NCBI GenBank assembly: GCA_958450325.1
Contig: OY288246.1
Span: 38,496,544 to 38,560,543, forward strand
Source of the DNA: Agrostemma githago
Lineage: Eukaryota; Streptophyta; Magnoliopsida; Caryophyllales; Caryophyllaceae
Reading direction: 5' to 3'
DNA: 64,000 nucleotides
This document shows, in pieces, positions 9,713 through 20,800 of this stretch; within the stretch, counting starts at the first letter, position 1, and each line of letters begins with the position of its first letter. The notes beneath the pieces were generated by a model. It ran no database searches. It was not told the DNA's origin and saw only the letters and a program-made list of their open reading frames with translations. Made by a program: the position numbers and the translations under genes.

Positions 9713-10484
9713 GTTACCCTAATTTGTAGTGATAAGCAAGTAATAATAGGCCTCCGTTAGTGTAGTCTTTCATCACATTACACATCCATTAGGAGTAGTA
9801 ATTTAGTAGTATTCTAGTAGTAATTCTCTATAATTCTAGTAGTTTACATAGTAATTAGTACTAGATCTAGTTAGTTTCCATCAACAATTCTCTAGATTTC
9901 AAGTTTGTAGAAGATTATTTCAAGTTTTATTTGAAGATTTGTGGGTTTATTGAAGAATTAGTGACAAGTTCTTCATCATTTCCATCAAAGATTCAATCTT
10001 TATTTATGCAATCTTCTTATTTGTTCTAGATCTTCATAGTTGGTACTTTCTTTCCACTCTCTAATCTCTAGTTTAGATTTATTTTAGTTTTCTCATTATT
10101 GTCTTGTTTAGATTATCTTAGTGTTGTTAGGTTCTCTAGATGTTATTCATGTTGTTCTAGATTAATCTCTAGTTTAATTTGGTAGTTCCATAGTATAGTG
10201 GGTAATTGTTAGATTGTAGTTTCCTTATTATTTTATAGTTATTTTCCTTAGATCTAGTTAATATGCATGCTTTAGTTAGTTTCTCCTTAGTTAATGTTTT
10301 GTTGTTTTCCATTATGGTTAGTGAGTAGATTTCTTGTTGGAGGGTTTAGGGATGAAGACTTGGATTATATGAATTTAGGGATGATGGTGGGTTGCTTGCT
10401 TGTTGGTTTATCTTGTTTGTGGTTGTTGTGTCATTGCTGTTTTAGTCCGGCCAACTAGACCGACCTTGACTCGTTTCTATCAAT

Positions 10485-12885
10485 ATGGGGGAACTCGGGG
10501 TAGAAATTAACACAACAAGAGACTTACCCAGGAATACGTCATGGCCCTTATGGTTCGATCCGGAGCCGGAGAGAACTTTTAGAGCATTACGTTTTAGGGG
10601 AAATAACTCAACCACCATCATTCCACATCCTTCATTATCACCTCCTAACCTTAATCTCATCCTACCACATACACTTTCTACACCCTCTACATCACATAAT
10701 CCCACTCCAAATAATCCTTCCATACCTTCCACTTCACAAAATTCACCACCATCACCAGAAACTCCACCACAAAATCCAAATCCATCCCCTCCAAATCATC
10801 CAAATTCAAATCCACCATCACCACCAATCCAACAAATGGCAACCTTAGGATCTCATTCCCAACTCACACATGAAGAAACAACTTCTCCCGTCAATTTCGG
10901 AGAGATTTCGAGAATTTTGAATTAAAAGCCTCTTTGACAAATGCGGTTCAACAAGATACTTTTCATGGTTTCTACCAAGAAGATGCTCAAGAGCACATCC
11001 CTTCATTTAAAGAAAAAATAGTAGGAGCCCATCTCAATGGATTAACTTCATGCCAATTGCATCGTTTATTATTTCCAAAGACCTTGAGAGATGGAGCTCG
11101 TAGATGGCTTCAAGGCCATCCCGCTAATACATTTACAAATTGGGCTCAATTATCTAATGCCTTCTTGGAGAAATATTTTCCGCCGTTAAAGACTAACCAA
11201 TATCGCATGGAGATACAAACCTTCAAGCAAGACGGATTTGAAAGCCTAAGTGAGGCCTGGGAAATATTTAGAGATCTATTGCGCAAATGTCCACACCATG
11301 GAATACCCGATTGGCTAACTACCCAAACATTTTATAACACCCTTTCATCGAGAACCAAGGAAAACCTCAATTCGGCCGCCGGAGGAGACTTCTCTTCTTT
11401 CACCGATGAGGCATCTAAGAATCTTATTGAGAAGATGGCAAGGAGTGATTCTAGAATAGGTCAATCGAGGGATTCTAGAAAGAAAGTCGAAGTGAACTCA
11501 ACTCAGAGTTCTAATGAATTGAAACTTCAAGCGAAAGTTGAAGAATTGAAAAATAGAATGGATGCCATGAGTTCAAAGCCTACTCCTAGAGGTATGTACC
11601 AAATTCAAGGGAGTGTTCCACCAAGGCAACCATCTCCTCCAAAGCAATTAACATTGGAAGTTCAATGTGATCATTGTGGCAATTATGGCCATGATTCTAG
11701 CTCTTGCATTCCTAATGAAGAAGTTTATATTGAAGAGCCAAATGAAGTCCAAGCTATACAAGTATATAGGCAAAGACCTCAATTTGATCCCTTTTCCAAT
11801 ACTTACAATGTCGGCACAAGATTTCATCCTAATTTCTCTTAAGGAAATCAAAATGTCCAAAATCCGATGCCGCGTGCCCAAGGGAGTCAATTGAGGCCAT
11901 TTAATCAAAGTCAACAAAGGCCCTTTAACCAAGGTCCTCCAAGGATGCCCCCATATATGCCTCCTCATCAAAGGAGCAACTTCAATCAACAAGGTAGCAA
12001 CTTCCGTGTTCCTAACAATTACAACAATTACCAAAATCCAAATGGTAATCATTTCAATCATGGATACAATCAAGGGTTCCAAGGCAATTTTCAAGGAAAT
12101 CAAGGTTACAATCAACAACCATTTAATCAACCCTCTCAATCTTATGGCCAATCAAGCAATTTTCAATTTGGTCAGGGAGGAGTCCCATGGGATAACATCA
12201 ATGATTACAAATAGCCGTTGGGCAACTATGGAATGAACATCAAGATACCAAGGCAAGGCTAAAGGTTTGGGAATCACAAGAAGCAACAAAAGCCTTAGTC
12301 GCACCAATCCATCCACCCCATGGTTTGCCCGGGCAACTCCAAAACCCAAGAGACCCTCCACACCAAGCAAATGCCGTCATTTTGAGAGGTGACAAAGAAC
12401 TTGAGGACCCATATAAGAATTTGAACTTGAACACCAAAAGCACCCCATCCAAAGTCAATCAACCAAGTGCACCACAAACATCATCTCCCACTTCCCCCAA
12501 ACAAAACCGGAGAATACAAGCGGAGTTTGACATCCTTCAAAATGCGGAGAATGAACTAAGAGAACAAAGAAAGAAGAAAGAGCGAATTGAAACGGAAGAA
12601 GTAAAAAGAAAAGAGGTGGAGCAATTAGCCGAAGAAGAAGAAGAATCCAATGTTCCACTGCCTCCTGCTTTTGTCCCACCATTGCCTTTTCCCGAACGAG
12701 CTAAGCCACATAAGGAGAATGCCCAATTTAGCCGTTTCGTGGATATGTTGAAGAAGGTGGAGGTAGCTTTACCCTTCACCGAGGTAATTTCTCAAATGCC
12801 CCTCTATTCTAAGTTTTTGAAAGATGTCTTGACTAAAAAGAGAACAATAGGACAAAGAATGTGTGTCTCTCACGGCACAATGTAG
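10485..12885 (+). pseudogene. gag of the Athila-like element, frameshifted
   Basis: Gag would form the virus-like particle. The retrotransposon gag domain is at about 10930-11430 (motifs RDGARRWLQ, FLEKYFPP, CPHHGIPDWL), followed by a classic CX2CX4HX4C zinc knuckle at 11666-11707 and a Gln/Asn/Phe-rich tail. Breaks: a frameshift near 10905, TAA at 11840-11842, TAG at 12212-12214, a frame change before 12325, and another near 12860. The first codons at 10485 lie in LTR-derived sequence, so the true start is lost with the deleted leader. The Pro/Ser/Asn-rich N-terminus (10600-10850) and the acidic Glu/Lys-rich part (12530-12660) are low complexity. Confidence 0.82.
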
Positions 12886-13867
12886 TGCCATTCTCATGAA
12901 TCAAATGCCAAAGAAACTAGAGGATCCTGGTAGCTTTTCCATCCCTTGTCGGGTTGGAAATGTAGTTGTTAATCAAGATTTAAGTGACCTAGGGGCTAGT
13001 GTTAGTTTGTTACCTTATTCTATTGCTAAGAGACTTAGTGTGGGGGTGATGAGACCCACTAGCATGTCGATTCAACTTATGGATAGGTCCGTTAAGTACC
13101 TAGTTGGGATACTTGAGGATGTACTCGTTCAAGTTGGTAAGTTTTTCATCCCCTCCGACTTTGTTGTCATGGATATGCCCGAAGACACTATTACCCCCAT
13201 TATTTTAGGTCGACCTTTTATGGCTACCGGAGGTACTATAGTTGATGTCAAGAATGGTAAGTTGTCTTTTAACATAGGGAACGAGTCGGTAGAGTTTTCC
13301 CTTTCTCAAGCTCTTAAACAACCAATGATTGAACAAATGCATTCCATTGAAGTTATTGATAGTTTGGTTGAGTATAGCTTGATAGATGATGATAAGCAAG
13401 AAGATGAACCATTTGACTCTCCACCCTTTGAAGATGAATGCTCGCATGAAGATAAGGTAGAGCCACTACCGGTGGGTAAGAGTATGGTATCTTCTCCTCC
13501 TAATCTTGAACTTAAACCACTCCCCTCTTCCCTGAAATATGCTTTTCTTGAAGGAACTAATTATCCCGTTATCGTCAATGCTACACTTGATGGACCTCAA
13601 TTGGAAAAACTTTTGATTGTTTTGAGAAAACACAAAAAGGCCATCGGGTATAGCATTGCCAGCCTCCAAGGCATAAGCCCAAATGTTTGTATGCATAGGA
13701 TCATCCTTGATGATGACCACCGTCCTTCGGTTGAGGGTCAACGTAGGTTGAACCCCACCATGAAAGAGGTTGTTATGAAGGAAGTCTTCAAGTTGTATGA
13801 GGCTAACATCATATACCCAATAACCGGAAGTAAATGGGTTAGCCTCGTGCAAGTTGTGCCGAAATAA
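12863..13867 (+). pseudogene. protease and start of reverse transcriptase, Athila-like
   Basis: An open stretch of 334 codons. The aspartic protease active site is DLGAS at 12986-13000, followed by a flap-like ILGRPFMATGG segment, giving a retropepsin that would cut the polyprotein. The last part (13590-13864) is the RT N-terminus with the ...WVSLVQVVPK motif. It ends at TAA 13865-13867, where related proteins continue without a stop. The same frame resumes at once, so this is a point mutation. The frame overlaps the end of the gag frame by 23 bases only because of a frameshift. Confidence 0.8.
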
Positions 13868-14680
13868 GGAGGAATGACGGTTGTTAAAGGAGAAAAGGGT
13901 GAGTCAATTTCTACTAGGACCATTACCGGTTGGCGCATGTGTATAGACTATCGAAAATTGAACACGGCCACCATAAAAGATCATTTCCCTCTTCCCTTCA
14001 TTGATCAAATGCTTGAAAGATTGACGCATCATTCTTATTTTTGTTTCCTTGACGGTCATTCCGGATTTCTTCAAATTCCCATTCATCCCGATGACCAAGA
14101 GAAGACCACTTTCACATGTCCATATGGCACCTACGCTTATAGAAGGATGCCATTTGGATTGTGAAATACGTCGGGAACGTTTCAAAGATGTATGATGGCT
14201 ATATTTTCCGATTTCATTGAAAAATCTATGGAAGTTTTTATGGATGACTTTAGTGTCCATGGTACATCTTTTGATTCTTGTCTTGAAAATATTGATCAAG
14301 TGTTAGCTCGATGTGAAGAGTATAGACTTGTTTTAAATTGGGAAAAATGTCATTTTATGGTTGAACAAGGTGTTGTCTTAGGTCATATTGTTTCTAATAG
14401 AGGAGTCGAAGTTGATAAGGCGAAAGTCTCCGTGATTGAGAACTTGCCACCACCTATAAACGTTAAAGGGGTGAGGAGTTTTCTAGGTCACGTCGGTTTT
14501 TATAGACGATTTATTAAAGACTTTTCCAAGATTGTCAAGCCTTTAACTTCTTTACTTATGAAAGATGCACCTTTTGTTTTTGATGACTCGTGTCTTGAGG
14601 CCTTTTGCAGGATAAAGACCGCTCTCAGTAGTCACTACCACTCCAATTATCAAAGCTCCCGATTGGAATCTTCCATTTGA
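13868..14680 (+). pseudogene. reverse transcriptase, Athila-like
   Basis: The RT core would copy RNA into DNA. Visible motifs are CIDYRKLN, the FLDGHSGF palm motif, TTFTCPYGTYAYRRMPFGL and the catalytic FMDD at 14237-14248, followed by the thumb with GHIVSNRG and FLGHVGFYRRF. A TGA at 14162-14164 sits where the family has Cys after MPFGL. A frameshift near 14625 moves the reading frame for the following RNase H. With these breaks no active enzyme could be made. Confidence 0.85.
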
Positions 14681-14684
14681 GATC

Positions 14685-15796
14685 ATGTGCGATGCATCCG
14701 ATTTTGCCGTTGGTGCCGTTCTAGGTCAACGGGTGGATAAGAAGTTACATGTGATATACTACGCAAGCAAAACATTAGATGAAGCCCAATCGAGGTATAC
14801 AACAACCGAGAAAGAGATGCTTGTCGTTGTCTATGCCATGGAGAAATTCCGAAATTATGTTACCGGTTCCAAAGTCATTATTTATACCGATCATGCGGCG
14901 ATTCGATACATCATGTCTGAAAAGGAGACCAAGTCCCGACTCTTTCGGTGGGTCCTCCTTCTACAAGAATTTGATATTGTGATTAAAGACAAAGCCGAAT
15001 CGGAGAACTTGGTAGCGGATTATCCTTGTAGACTAACGGTTGGTAAAGGAAGCAATGAAGAAGATGGTATTCCCATCAATGAAGCTATAAGAGATGAGGC
15101 CTTGATGGCTGTTGAAACTATTACACCTTGGTATGCAGATATCGTCAATTGCTTAGTATCTCAATTTATTCCGGATGATTATTCCAACCAAGAGAGGAAG
15201 AAACTACGTTCTGAAGCCCAACACTATTATTGGGACGAGCCTTATTTATTCCGCCGTTGTGTAGATGGAATTTACCGACGATGTGTTACGGCCGATGAAG
15301 GATATAATATTGTGAAGCACCTCCACTCGACATCTTATGGTGGACACTTGGCCAACCAAAAGATAATTGCCAAGGTTCTCCAAAGCGGGTTTTGGTGGCC
15401 TTCCATGTTCAAGGACATTCGAGATTTCATTCTCACATGCGACGCTTGTCAAAGAAGTGGGAATATTACAAGAAGAAATGAGATGCCCCTTCGACCCATC
15501 TTAGAAATTGAATTGTTCGATGTTTGGGGCATTGATTTCATGCGTCCGTTCACATCCTCTTCAGGTAACAAATACATCCTAGTAGCGGTTGATTATGTCT
15601 CAAAATGATCGAGGCCGTAGCTTCCCCCACCAATGACTCCAAGGTTGTAATCAAGCTTTTCAAGAATGTCATTTTCCCAAGATTCGGAATGCCTAGAGCC
15701 ATAATTAGTGATGGAGGCTCTCATTTTAGGAAAGATACCTTTGAACACCTTCTTAGGAAATATGGTAACACCTTCTGCAACGTGGAAGAAAACTGA
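14685..15796 (+). pseudogene. RNase H and truncated integrase, Athila-like
   Basis: RNase H begins with MCDASDFAVGAVLGQ, then ASKTLDEAQ, TTTEKEMLVVVYA and YTDHAAI, and would degrade the RNA strand. Integrase follows with its zinc-binding region (HLHSTSYGGH..., then CDACQR) near 15320-15455 and the first catalytic Asp in GIDFM at 15526-15540. A one-base deletion at about 15607 shifts the frame. The second Asp motif is present (IISDGGSHF, around 15705). The frame then runs into LTR sequence at 15776, so the catalytic Glu and the C-terminal domain are deleted. Confidence 0.85.
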
Positions 15797-16199
15797 CCGA
15801 GCGAAACCATCGGGTGTAGTATCACCCGACGGAAAAGCCACGAGAATTCCAGAAAACCGCAAAGCAAAGTTTCACCCTATGAAGACCTGTTGTGTGCTAA
15901 ATTTAGACCGTTTTTCCCCTCATTTAGGCTCGTTTTTCCCTCGTTTTGTGAGTTTAGAGTGCGATTATCGCCATATTTTGAGTACTTCTCGCATTAGCGT
16001 CCCTCTTGTGCGTTTTACGTGTTTTTGGTTGTTTTTCTATCAATTTTGATAGGATTTGGCACCTAAATCACGATCGAGCTTCCACGAGCACAAGAGAAAA
16101 GAGAATACCGTCCAAAAGAGCAAAGCACACAACCTAAAGTTTAAAGCCATCCAATCAATCGACAAAGAATGAGACAAGGAAAGAGGCCAGAGAATATTA

Positions 16200-16405
16200 C
16201 CGGGTGAAATTTCACCCAATGAAGTACCACCGGGCGAAATTTCACCCGACGGTAAAGTGCCTCCCCGAAGATTTTCCGAGCTTCCCCACCGGGCGAAAAT
16301 GACCGGGCAAAATTTCGCCCACCGGGTGAAATTTCGCCCGATGAAGAAAATTGCCAAAAATTGCAAATGAGAAGAAAGTCTCATCGGGCGAAATTTCACC
16401 CGGTG
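16200..16405. repeat. palindrome array of the Athila-like 3' LTR
   Basis: Units of CGGGYRAAATTTCRCCCG type at about 16201, 16229, 16305, 16322 and 16384, matching the array in the other LTR. Confidence 0.8.
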
Positions 16406-16527
16406 GGATTAGTTCGACATACCGCAGAGCGAAGTTTCACCCCATGAAGATGCAAAGGGTGATTGTCTCACTAATGAAGCAAAAGTTGGATTTGGGCTTT
16501 AGGTTAAGAGACCCATTAAGGCATTAC

Positions 16528-16536
16528 TATATATAT
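16528..16536 (+). promoter_or_regulatory. TATA box of the Athila-like 3' LTR
   Basis: TATATATAT, in the same place relative to the palindrome array as in the 5' LTR. Confidence 0.6.
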
Positions 16537-17153
16537 GTTACCCTAATTTGTAGTGATAAGCTAGTAATAGGCCTCCGTTAGTGTAGTCTTCCATCACATT
16601 ACACATCCATTAGGAGTAGTAATTTAGTAGTATTCTAGTAGTAATTCTCTATAATTCTAGTAGTTTACATAGTAATTAGTAGTAGATCTACTTAGTTTCC
16701 ATCAACAATTCTCCAGATTTCAAGTTTGTAGAAGATTATTTCAAGTTTTATTTGAAGATTTGTGGATTTATTGAAGAATTAGTGACAAGTTCTTCATCAT
16801 CTCCATCAAAGATTCAATCTTTATTTATGCAATCTTCTTATTTGTTCTAGATCTTCATAGTTGGTACATTTCTTTCCACTAGTTTAGATTTATTTTAGTT
16901 TTCTCATTATTGTCTTGTTTAGATTATCTTAGTGTTGTTAGTTTCTCTAGATGTTATTCATGTTGTTCTAAATTAATCTCTACTTTAATTTGGTAGTTCC
17001 ATAGTTTAGTGGGTAATTGTTAGATTGTAGTTTCCTTATTATTTTATAGTTATTTTCCTTAGATCTAGTTAATATGCATGATTTAGTTAGTTTCTCCTTA
17101 GTTAATGGTTTGTTGTTTTCCATTATGATTAGTGAGTAGATTTCTTGTTGGGT

Positions 17154-17181
<28 letters not shown>
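17154..17181 (+). repeat. homopolymer of 28 G
   Basis: A continuous run of 28 G where the sister LTR reads GGAGGG. It is either a true microsatellite expansion or an assembly/base-calling artefact. Confidence 0.8.
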
Positions 17182-17184
<3 letters not shown>

Positions 17185-17786
17185 GGGATGAGGACTTGGA
17201 TTATTTGAATTTAGGGATGTTGGTGGGTTGCTTGCTTGTTGGTTTATCTTGTTTGTGGTTGTTGTGTCTTTGTTGTTTTAGTCCGGCCAACTAGACTGAC
17301 CTTGACTCGTTTCTATCAATATGGGGAAACTCGGGGTAGAAATTACCACAACTGGAGACTTACCCTTCTTCGCCACAAAAGCGGGTTTTTAGGTGGGTTG
17401 GGTGAAGAAACCGAAAGGTGGCATTCTCCCTTTATCAATGTTGCGACAAAAACTCGATCCCGACCTTCTTAGACCCCATCTTCCGAATCCCGACCTTCTT
17501 AGACCCCTTGTTCCGAATCCCGACTTCCCCCTAACGCCTTTCCCTAGATTGTTCATCTCTAGCTATTTTTATCGTTATTTCTCTAGTATAGACTCGACTC
17601 TTAGAAACCCCTCTTCTAGACATCAAACGCATCACTTTTAACTCATCAAAACATTCCGTTCCGTTCCCTGTGGACCGACCTCGACTTACCACAATTACTC
17701 TAGTAGTTTTGTGTTATTCCGAGTCTATAAATATTGTTTGATCCCCCGTCCTTCGCTAAACGACCGATCCGATAGGGTGACCGTCA

Positions 17787-18924
17787 ATACCCAAAGGGCA
17801 AAGTTTCACTAAGCAAGCAAACTTCAGTTTTGGGCCTTGTCCTAATGACCCATTAAGGCTTTCTATATATAGTTAACCCTAGATTTCTATAAGCAATCAG
17901 CATCTAAGTAGATCCCCAATTTTTAGTAGTAGTCTCCATTAGAGAAACTCCATTAGATCTAGAAAACTCTTTTAGCTTAGATTATTTTCCTTTGCATTTT
18001 GGAATCTAGCAATTACATTAGTCTAGACTTAGATTTTATTGAAGATTAAAGGGTTTGCAAGGATTTGGTGACAAAATTCTTGTATTTTTTCTTCAAGCTT
18101 CAATATTTATGTTAATCTTCATCTTTTTCCTTTGAATTTCCTTCATTATTGGTACTTCCATTTCTTCTCTCTCTTCCTTAATTAGTTTGTTTTCTAGTTT
18201 CTCCTTAATTTATTGTCTTCAATTGTTCTTCTTATGTTTATGTCAATGAAATCTCCATTGTTGTGTTTGACTTAATTCTCTTCTCATTTCTAGCTTGAAT
18301 TGTTCTAGTATTTTTTTTCCTTGTTTATTTCTCTTGTTAATTTTCCCATGAATATTGAGTAGATTTTAGTTAGGGGCCTAGGGGAGGATGAACTTAGGCT
18401 TCATGGACCAAAGGTTTATGGAAATTGTTGCATTCGTGGTGATTTATTTTGTATGAGATTATTGTGTTTTTGTTGACTTAGCCTGATCAACTCAGTTAGC
18501 ATTGACTCACCCTCGGCAATATGGGGAAACCTGGGGTTTAGGTAATCTTGTCTTGAGACCATAGCTTTCTCTTCGCGAAAATGGGTTTTAGTTGTTGGGT
18601 AGGGAAATCGAAAGGTGGCTCCCCCTTTATCGACCTTGTGACGATTCCCGCGAGTCTTGGATCCTTGTACCTAGTTTTGATTTCCCGACTCCCTCTAATG
18701 CCTTTCCTCTCATTGTTTTCCGTTCTTGCTATTTAGTTCGTCTACTTTAGCTTAGTTTAATCATTTCAAACTCCCCCCTTCTTAGACCCCAAACGCCGTT
18801 AATCCTAGACTTAACCATTTATACTTATTGTCCCTGAGGTTCAACTCCAACTTACCACTACTATATAGTAGTTAGTTGGATTTACAAATATTGTTTGCAT
18901 GAGGGTTAGTGACCACCCGCATCA
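17787..18924 (+). repeat. partial LTR of a third, diverged Athila-like family
   Basis: The order of landmarks matches the preceding LTR (CCCATTAAGGC, TATATATAG, AAGATT...GGTGACAA, CAATATGGGGAAAC, AAATATTGTTTG), but many positions differ. It lacks the U3 part with palindromes. It ends CCCGCATCA at 18924, directly against the leader of the Tat element H, so its insertion or a later deletion removed the front of H. Confidence 0.65.
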
Positions 18925-19411
18925 GCTGCCAATTCCAAAAGTCAGGATCGCCCTCCGAATTCTTCAAAATTCAACCATTTTCAAAACCTTTCTTATTATA
19001 GGACCTACAATAATCCGTGTGTCAGGTCTTTTCATAATTCTTCGTAGGTTTATAGCGTCGAAACTCCGTCGATCTTACATCGCGGGTTTCCTCCCCATCC
19101 CCGTCCGCCTCGTTTAAAGGCATGACCAAGCTGCGTAGGGCATACCCCTACAAAGGAAAGTCCTTCTAGACACTCGAGTCCAGAGTATGGGGAAATCTCA
19201 CGTGGTCCTCCAGTTGAACAAGACTCAGCCCATATAGCCAAATCCTAAGGGAGTCATACCACCGATTTGTCGCCCATCTAGTCGTCTCTTTCGAGTCTTT
19301 TTTCCGCGTTCCGTCTTTCTTTGCTCGGGAAGTTTTGATTCCAAGATCTGGGCCCAAGGTTTCTGACTACGTGGTATTCTTCCAGACAGGCCACCTTCGA
19401 CAAGGCTCAGA
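18925..19411 (+). other. untranslated leader of Tat element H
   Basis: Matches the leader of INNER (53463-53900 on the minus strand), including GTAGGGCATACCCCTACAAA and the stretch just before the gag ATG. No ORF is expected here. Confidence 0.7.
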
Positions 19412-20800
19412 ATGGAACACGCTATGGGTGAATTGAAGACCATGATGAAAACCATGGTTAATAAGCAAACTAAGGTCGAAGGTCAACCGGTAGCCATAAG
19501 GGTTGATCAAGCGGCTACGAATGCTCGTCTGGCCGCTGTAGAGCAAGAGAATCCCAACTTTGGGTTCGCAGAATCGCAGACACTGGACCCATGGCTGAAC
19601 TGATCAGCGCGGTGTGCCATTCATAAGAACGGGTCCATCTGTCCACGGGGAGCAACATCCACATGGAAAACTCCCGTGTTTATTCTCCGGTGAATGACAA
19701 GCTGCCTGCAAACCTGAATCTCACGGGTTTGCCCATGTTCGAGGGGACTGAAGACCCGTTACTCCATATACGGGCCTTCCCTCGAGAAACACCCAAGGGC
19801 CTGGTACTACAGGCTAGACCCTAAGAAATACCCAACATGGAATGATGTGGCCACTAAATTTGCTTTAAACTAAGCTGATAATACCGAGATTCAGACCACC
19901 ATACGTTCTTTGGAGCTCATGGCCCAAGAGCCTAAAGAAGGGTTCACAAAATACCTTCAGCGCTGGAGGCCCGAGAGTGTTAAGCTGGTCGATAAGCCTA
20001 GCGAAAAGACCTTGGTAGAAGCCTTTGTGAAGCACTTGCTTCCCTCGTACCGGATTCATCTCCAGTATGCTGTCATACCCAACTTCACTACCCTCACTGA
20101 AATGGGTTTGAGAATTGAAGACGACCTGAGGCTAGAGGGTCTAACCAAGGCATCTAGCAAGGGTTACCAGGGGCCCTCCTCCTCAGCCAAGGCCCCATTT
20201 GCAGGCCGCAGCATATTCGATGAGGTTAATCTACTAGATGCCTCATCCAAGAAGAACATCCCACCACTGGTATTCACCGACATAGGTACTACCTATACTT
20301 ACGCCTTGCGAAGGCTCTCCTCTAAAGGCCTTATCTAGCCGATAGGCCCTACTCCAGAAGTTCCTGCCCACAAACGCTCCAGAAACTATGACGCACAGGC
20401 CTACTGTCAATATCATAGGGGCAACGGGCATGATACCAAGAAATGCTGGAAATTGAAGCACCTTATCCAGGATTTAATCGAGAGCGGCAAGATTCCATTG
20501 CCCTGGGATAAACCGAGCAATAAGGACACTCCTTTCAGCTCTTACACCATCTTTACCGGGGAGGTGATCGACTGTTCCCACCTCATTTGCCCTTTATATT
20601 ACGCTGATATGCCGCGGGAAGTATCTCCCCATGACCTTAATAGATGACGGGTCTGCTGTCAACGTCCTTCCACTAAGGACCACTAAAGCTCTTAACATTA
20701 CCGAGACTGAGTATATCCCGACTGCTCAAACCATCCAGGCTTTTGATGGGAGCCCAAAGTCGGTAGCTGACTATTATCACGGGCCCGGTAGAGAGAGTTG
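19412..20800 (+). pseudogene. gag and protease of Tat element H
   Basis: Starts with a coiled-coil N-terminus (MEHAMGELKTMMKTM) colinear with INNER gag. The capsid part has QEPKEGFTKYLQRW, then a CX2HX4HX4C knuckle at 20405-20446. Breaks: a stop at 19601-19603, deletions near 19605-19790, and TAG at 20336-20338 where INNER has Gln. A deletion of roughly 150-190 codons joins the gag tail to the protease active site (DDGSAVN around 20644-20664). Gag would build the particle and the retropepsin would process it; neither could be made from this copy. Confidence 0.8.

Larger units (their letters stand above)
8954..10529 (+). repeat. 5' LTR of the Athila-like element, 3' end deleted
   Basis: Aligns with 15776-17365 from TGCAA onward. 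It then jumps directly into gag sequence, so the last 421 bp of the LTR plus the primer site are missing. It contains the palindrome array at about 9375-9582 and a TATATATAT box at 9704-9712. Confidence 0.8.
8954..17786 (+). mobile_element. decayed Athila-like Ty3/gypsy element
   Basis: Two related LTRs (8954-10529 and 15776-17786) enclose gag, protease, RT, RNase H and a partial integrase in the usual gypsy order. The gag CCHC knuckle, the DLGAS protease and the FMDD RT fit the Athila lineage as I know it. The end of the 5' LTR, the primer site and the leader are deleted, as are the integrase C-terminal half and everything to the 3' LTR. I find no matching target duplication. The element is dead. 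Confidence 0.8.
15776..17786 (+). repeat. 3' LTR of the Athila-like element
   Basis: Begins TGCAACGTGG directly after the broken integrase and ends GACCGTCA. It matches 8954-10529 over the first 1.6 kb. The palindrome array is at about 16200-16405 and the TATA box at 16528-16536. It contains an expanded G run at 17154-17181. Confidence 0.75.

Noticed and set aside
10485..10540. ATG at 10485 as the genuine gag start
   Set aside because: It is LTR sequence (matches about 17320-17365) brought next to gag by a deletion.
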